From Acidobacteriota bacterium (GTDB lineage Bacteria > Acidobacteriota > Holophagae > Holophagales > Holophagaceae), in contig JAJYBX010000059.1 of the NCBI GenBank assembly GCA_021778785.1, forward strand, positions 1-8,584: DNA of 8,584 bases, in the 5' to 3' direction. Below, one piece after another: positions 6,499-8,584 of the stretch. A program made the translations under genes and the position numbers. Under the pieces are notes generated by a model. It saw nothing but the letters and a program-made list of their open reading frames with translations. It was not told the origin of the DNA and made no database searches. How positions within the stretch are numbered: position 1 is the stretch's first letter; each line of letters begins with the position of its first letter.

Positions 6499-6516
6499 AG
6501 CCCCCTTGCGGGGGCT
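6499..6516 (-). terminator. Candidate rnpB terminator hairpin
   Basis: Immediately after the P1 closing strand of rnpB, the minus strand reads AGCCCCC, a GCAA tetraloop, then GGGGGCT followed by TCGCCTGTTCC. The 7-bp GC-rich stem with a stable GNRA loop sits exactly where an rnpB terminator or processing barrier is expected. The following T-tract is poor, so it may be an inefficient intrinsic terminator or a 3'-end stabilising structure. Confidence 0.45.
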
Positions 6517-6517
6517 C

Positions 6518-6888
6518 CGGTGGATCGGTAAGCCGGGTTCTGTCTGCTTCTCTCGAAGGAGGGCGTCATTCCTCTGGGATGGATGTCGCCATCCACCTCA
6601 AGCGACCTACCCGCCGGCTCGGTCGGGTCAACCCTCGCCGCTTGCGCGGTACGCCGGCCTATTTGGTCTTGCTCCCTGGGGGGTTTACCGTGCCCGTCCT
6701 GTTGCCAGTCCGGCGGTGGGCTCTTACCCCACCGTTTCACCCTTGCCTGTGATCCGAGGATCCATCGGCGGTCTGTTCTCTGTTGCACTGTCCGTCGGGT
6801 CGCCCCGCCCTGGTGTTACCAGGCCCAGCACCCTGTGGAGCCCGGACTTTCCTCTGCCCTTGCGGACAGCGGCGCCCTGATCCACGGC
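6518..6888 (-). ncRNA. rnpB: RNase P RNA (bacterial, type A-like)
   Basis: Catalytic RNA of ribonuclease P, which removes 5' leaders from pre-tRNAs. Read on the minus strand, the universally conserved blocks appear in order. The P4 5' strand GAGGAAAGTCCGGGC is at 6839-6853. AGTGCAACAGAGAACA is at 6774-6789. The L15 GGTAAACCCC loop that pairs with tRNA CCA is near 6680-6689, followed by GAGCAAGACCAAATAG. The P4 3' strand ACAGAACCCGGCTTA is at 6529-6543. The termini pair as P1: GTGGATC (6879-6885) with GATCCAC (6520-6526), fixing a length of about 370 nt, normal for type A. P3 looks unusually short, CTGTCC-GCAA-GGGCAG at 6854-6869. Exact ends are uncertain by a few bases. Open frames across this interval are antisense artefacts. 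Confidence 0.96.
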
Positions 6889-6891
6889 TTC

Positions 6892-6922
6892 AGGTTAGCA
6901 CGCGGCTAGGGCCTGTTTTCAA
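6892..6922 (-). promoter_or_regulatory. Probable rnpB promoter, -35 inside the transposon-like end
   Basis: On the minus strand TGCTAACCT (6892-6900) fits an extended -10 (TGnTAnnnT) and lies about 7 bp before the first P1 base of RNase P RNA, the right place for a start near 6885. The only reasonable -35, TTGAAA (6917-6922), is 19 bp upstream and lies inside the left terminal inverted repeat of the neighbouring element. Sequence match and spacing to the RNA end are observed; promoter function is inferred. Confidence 0.5.
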
Positions 6923-6965
6923 AGTGGATGTGAGCCGCGACGCCGGCCAGCCGCGCACATGGCAA

Positions 6966-7014
6966 GGCGCCGACCGCGGGGCGATGCGGGACATCGTTCA
7001 AGGTCGGCAACGCC
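6966..7014. repeat. Internal left-half hairpin of the MITE-like element
   Basis: GGCG-CCGACC (6966-6975) pairs with GGTCGG (7002-7007) and, after a CAA bulge, CGCC (7011-7014). Inside the loop, CGATG (6982-6986) pairs with CATCG (6992-6996). The arrangement gives a two-tier stem independent of the terminal repeats. Confidence 0.55.
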
Positions 7015-7018
7015 GCCA

Positions 7019-7160
7019 GGGGTGCGGCTGGCCACGTCCCGAAGGGCAAGGGGCGGCGCCCGGCGCGATGCTGCGTCAAGCTCCTCGTCGATAGTGCCGC
7101 TATCGCCTTCGTCGCTTTCCTGGCCTCGCTTGGGCGGCGCCCCTTGCGCGGCCGCACCCC
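7019..7160. repeat. Nested inverted repeats in the right half of the MITE-like element
   Basis: Three concentric pairs share one centre. GGGGTGCGGC (7019-7028) is perfectly complementary to GCCGCACCCC (7151-7160). The 16-base arm 7046-7061 pairs with 7132-7147 with two mismatches. CGATAG (7089-7094) pairs with CTATCG (7100-7105) around a 5-nt loop. The whole could extrude as a cruciform or fold as a long RNA hairpin. Confidence 0.6.
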
Positions 7161-7176
7161 ACTTTGAAAACAGGCC

Positions 7177-7548
7177 CTAGATGCCCTCCCCCGCGGCCAC
7201 CACGGAGAGCCGGGCCTCCGGGCGGACGCCCTTGACCAGGTCCAGCACCTCGGTGGCCCGATGGAAGGGCAGCGAGGGATCCACCCGCAGGCGCACCGGC
7301 CCCGAGGAGGCGCGGACGAGGGCGGGGAGCTCGGCCAGGGAAGCGGAACGTCCGTCGAGTTCCAGCCCCCCGCCCGGGAGCAGGGTGATCCGGAGCACGG
7401 GGCCCTCCCTTCCGGGCCCCGGCCGCGGCAGGACCGTGGCCAGGGCCGTGGGCAGGGTCGGCACCAGGGTGATGAACACGATGAGGAGGACCAGCACGAT
7501 GTCCACCAGGGGCGTGACGTTGATGTCGCTGCGGAGGCGTGCGTCCAT
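7177..7548 (-). CDS. exbD: ExbD/TolR-family biopolymer transport protein
   Basis: 123-residue inner-membrane protein of the ExbB-ExbD (or TolQ-TolR) proton-driven motor that energises TonB. The N-terminus carries the hallmark DINVTPLVDIVLVLLIVFITLVP at 8-30: a short cytoplasmic segment and a single membrane helix containing the proton-pathway Asp16. Residues 45-123 form the periplasmic domain (VLRITLLPGGGLELDG..., LRVDPSLPFHRATEVLDLVKG). It is slightly shorter than typical, about 130-140 residues. The start at 7548 lies 7 bp after the tonB stop, and its GAGGGGG Shine-Dalgarno overlaps that stop codon, so translational coupling is likely. The TAG stop lies in the CTAG at the end of the MITE-like element. 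TolR is the alternative, but the adjacent TonB-type gene favours ExbD. No exbB partner is visible here. Confidence 0.9.
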   Translation of the reverse strand: MDARLRSDINVTPLVDIVLVLLIVFITLVPTLPTALATVLPRPGPGREGPVLRITLLPGGGLELDGRSASLAELPALVRASSGPVRLRVDPSLPFHRATEVLDLVKGVRPEARLSVVAAGEGI

Positions 7549-7555
7549 GGCCCCC

Positions 7556-8314
7556 TCACCGCAGGCGGAAGTTGAGGGTGAGGCGGAAGCTGGCGGACAC
7601 GGGCCGGCCGTCCACCCGCGCGGGCTCGAAGCGCCACTGCCGCGCGGCCTGCAGCGCGGCCTCCTGGAGGCCCGGATGCCCTTCCAGCACCTTCACGTCC
7701 GTGGGGGTGCCGGTCGCATCGATGGTCATCAGGAGCACCACCGCGCCCTGGACATGGGTCATGCGGGCCAGGGCCGGATAGACCGGTGTCACCTGGTGGA
7801 GGACACGGACCGTGTTCATGTCGATGAAGCGCACCTGGGCGGGACCCGGGGGCTCCGAGGTGGACGCCTGGCCCGTTCCGATCGGCGCCGTGCCGGTGGG
7901 CCGGGGGATCTGGAGCCCGCTGAGGTCCTGCGTGGGCAGGCCGGCGGGAATCTCGCCGGGCTCGAGGACCTGGGGCAGCATCGGCCCGGACGCGGGCTGG
8001 GCGGCCAGGATCGGACCCGTCGCCGGACCGGACGGAACCACCGGACGCACCGCGGCGGGAGCGGTCGGATTCAGGATGACCTCGATCACGCGGGGCGGAG
8101 GGCCGGTCCGGAGGACCGTGGGGGGAAGCGCCGCCTTGGCGCGGGAGAGCAACACCCCCGATCCCGCCAGCGCCAGGTAGACGGCACCCGCCATGAGCAG
8201 GCTGCGGAGACGGTCGCGGGGCGGTGCCGCCGCGGAGATGGCGTGCGGGAGAAGGGTGGGCGGGAGGTCCGGACGCACGGGGCCCGAGACGCCCTGGGGG
8301 GCGAACTGGAACAT
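7556..8314 (-). CDS. tonB: TonB-family energy transducer
   Basis: 252-residue inner-membrane-anchored periplasmic protein that would transmit proton-motive force to outer-membrane TonB-dependent receptors, for example for siderophore or vitamin uptake. A cytoplasmic N-terminus with basic residues (PPRDRLRS) precedes one membrane helix at about 38-56 (SLLMAGAVYLALAGSGVLL). Then comes a Pro/Ala-rich spacer (62-160) and a C-terminal TonB domain (about 169-252) with VTPVYPALARMTHVQGAV (the YP motif), VxVLEGHPGLQEAALQAARQWRFEPA and a terminal strand ending NFRLR. The reading frame is open to 8413, but the ATG at 8314 is chosen because AGGAG stands 5 bp upstream and the N-terminus then has normal membrane-anchor length. 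exbD follows after 7 bp. A periplasm-spanning TonB-like role in another envelope process is possible. Confidence 0.9.
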   Translation of the reverse strand: MFQFAPQGVSGPVRPDLPPTLLPHAISAAAPPRDRLRSLLMAGAVYLALAGSGVLLSRAKAALPPTVLRTGPPPRVIEVILNPTAPAAVRPVVPSGPATGPILAAQPASGPMLPQVLEPGEIPAGLPTQDLSGLQIPRPTGTAPIGTGQASTSEPPGPAQVRFIDMNTVRVLHQVTPVYPALARMTHVQGAVVLLMTIDATGTPTDVKVLEGHPGLQEAALQAARQWRFEPARVDGRPVSASFRLTLNFRLR

Positions 8315-8428
8315 GGCATCTCCTGTGGGTGGCGCTCCCGGTTCCCACAGGCCGCAAGGATGCGGCAACGGCAATCCCGGGCCCTGGATCGCGCGTCGAC
8401 TGCGGGGGTCCAAAGATCGCTTGGATCA

Positions 8429-8456
8429 GGTATCGGCCTCCTGAAAGGCCCGTCAA
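8429..8456 (-). promoter_or_regulatory. Candidate tonB-exbD promoter with a small dyad
   Basis: On the minus strand TTGACG (8451-8456, five of six -35 consensus bases) is followed after 16 bp by GATACC (8429-8434), a poor -10. The spacer is a small dyad, GGCCT...AGGCC (8435-8450), where a repressor could sit. The site lies about 115 bp upstream of the chosen tonB start. The remaining sequence from 8457 to the window end holds no gene I can recognise. Confidence 0.3.
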
Positions 8457-8584
8457 CCCTGATTCCGCAGATGTTACGAGATGCTGATGATCGCCTGCTT
8501 CCGCCACCGTCGAGTCACGGATCCCCCCCTCCCGCGGGCTGTCCGAGCGCCACGGAGGCCGCGCGTCACAGCCGCCTCACAGAG

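Larger units (their letters stand above)
6906..7180. mobile_element. MITE-like non-autonomous element with 22-bp terminal inverted repeats
   Basis: A 275-bp non-coding element bounded by perfect 22-bp inverted repeats (6906-6927 and 7159-7180). Each outer end reads CTAG followed inward by GGCCTGTTTTCAAAGTGG. CTAG at both ends may be a 4-bp target duplication, as made by IS5-group elements; a TA duplication with GGGCCTG termini is the alternative. Beyond the perfect part the arms continue imperfectly (GTGAGCCGCG against GTGCGGCCGCG). No transposase is present; the open frames inside look like GC-rich artefacts. Internal hairpins fill the element. This fits a miniature inverted-repeat element mobilised by a transposase elsewhere in the genome. 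It separates rnpB from exbD. The boundaries are solid; the parent family is not determined. Confidence 0.82.

Noticed and set aside
6506..6880. 124-residue plus-strand open frame across the rnpB locus, with a 108-residue companion
   Set aside because: It is exactly antisense to the conserved RNase P RNA, whose invariant blocks account for the sequence. Such antisense frames are a known source of false hypothetical proteins.
6906..8507. 533-residue minus-strand open frame
   Set aside because: It runs through tonB, exbD and the MITE-like element in another frame, with low-complexity Arg/Pro/Ala composition and no domains. It is a GC-rich shadow.

Overview
This is an 8.6 kb stretch of high-GC bacterial chromosome with ordinary Gram-negative housekeeping content. 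A TonB/ExbD pair implies an outer membrane, and the RNase P RNA is the common ancestral (type A-like) bacterial form. The style (very GC-rich, proline/alanine-rich proteins, short operons) would fit Acidobacteriota such as the Holophagae, but that is a low-confidence guess. No phage, CRISPR or defence genes are visible.

Left part (79-2966, all minus strand): a Fur-family metalloregulator, then a roughly 300-bp non-coding stretch of hairpin-forming direct repeats, then an adenosine deaminase gene and a DHH-family oligoribonuclease/pAp phosphatase (NrnA-like). The last two are 26 bp apart and probably co-transcribed. An 8-bp perfect stem-loop lies over the NrnA ribosome binding site. Divergent from fur, across an AT-rich 108-bp promoter region, is a plus-strand gene for an unrecognised protein that looks like a 4-oxalocrotonate-tautomerase-like domain joined to a winged-helix domain. 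It is followed 14 bp later by a class I SAM-dependent methyltransferase.

Middle (4350-6302, minus): a GNAT acetyltransferase followed by a 12-TM MFS exporter-like protein. The MFS gene ends tail-to-tail with the methyltransferase, with an 11-bp overlap.

Right part: the RNase P RNA gene (rnpB, minus, about 6518-6888), then a 275-bp non-coding element with perfect 22-bp terminal inverted repeats that include CTAG at both ends. It resembles a MITE (non-autonomous transposable element) and is filled with nested hairpins. It is wedged between rnpB and a minus-strand tonB-exbD operon. One end coincides with the exbD stop codon. The other lies 8 bp from the probable rnpB -10 element, so the element may now supply the rnpB -35 box. 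This junction, together with the tautomerase-like/winged-helix protein, is the most interesting part of the window.
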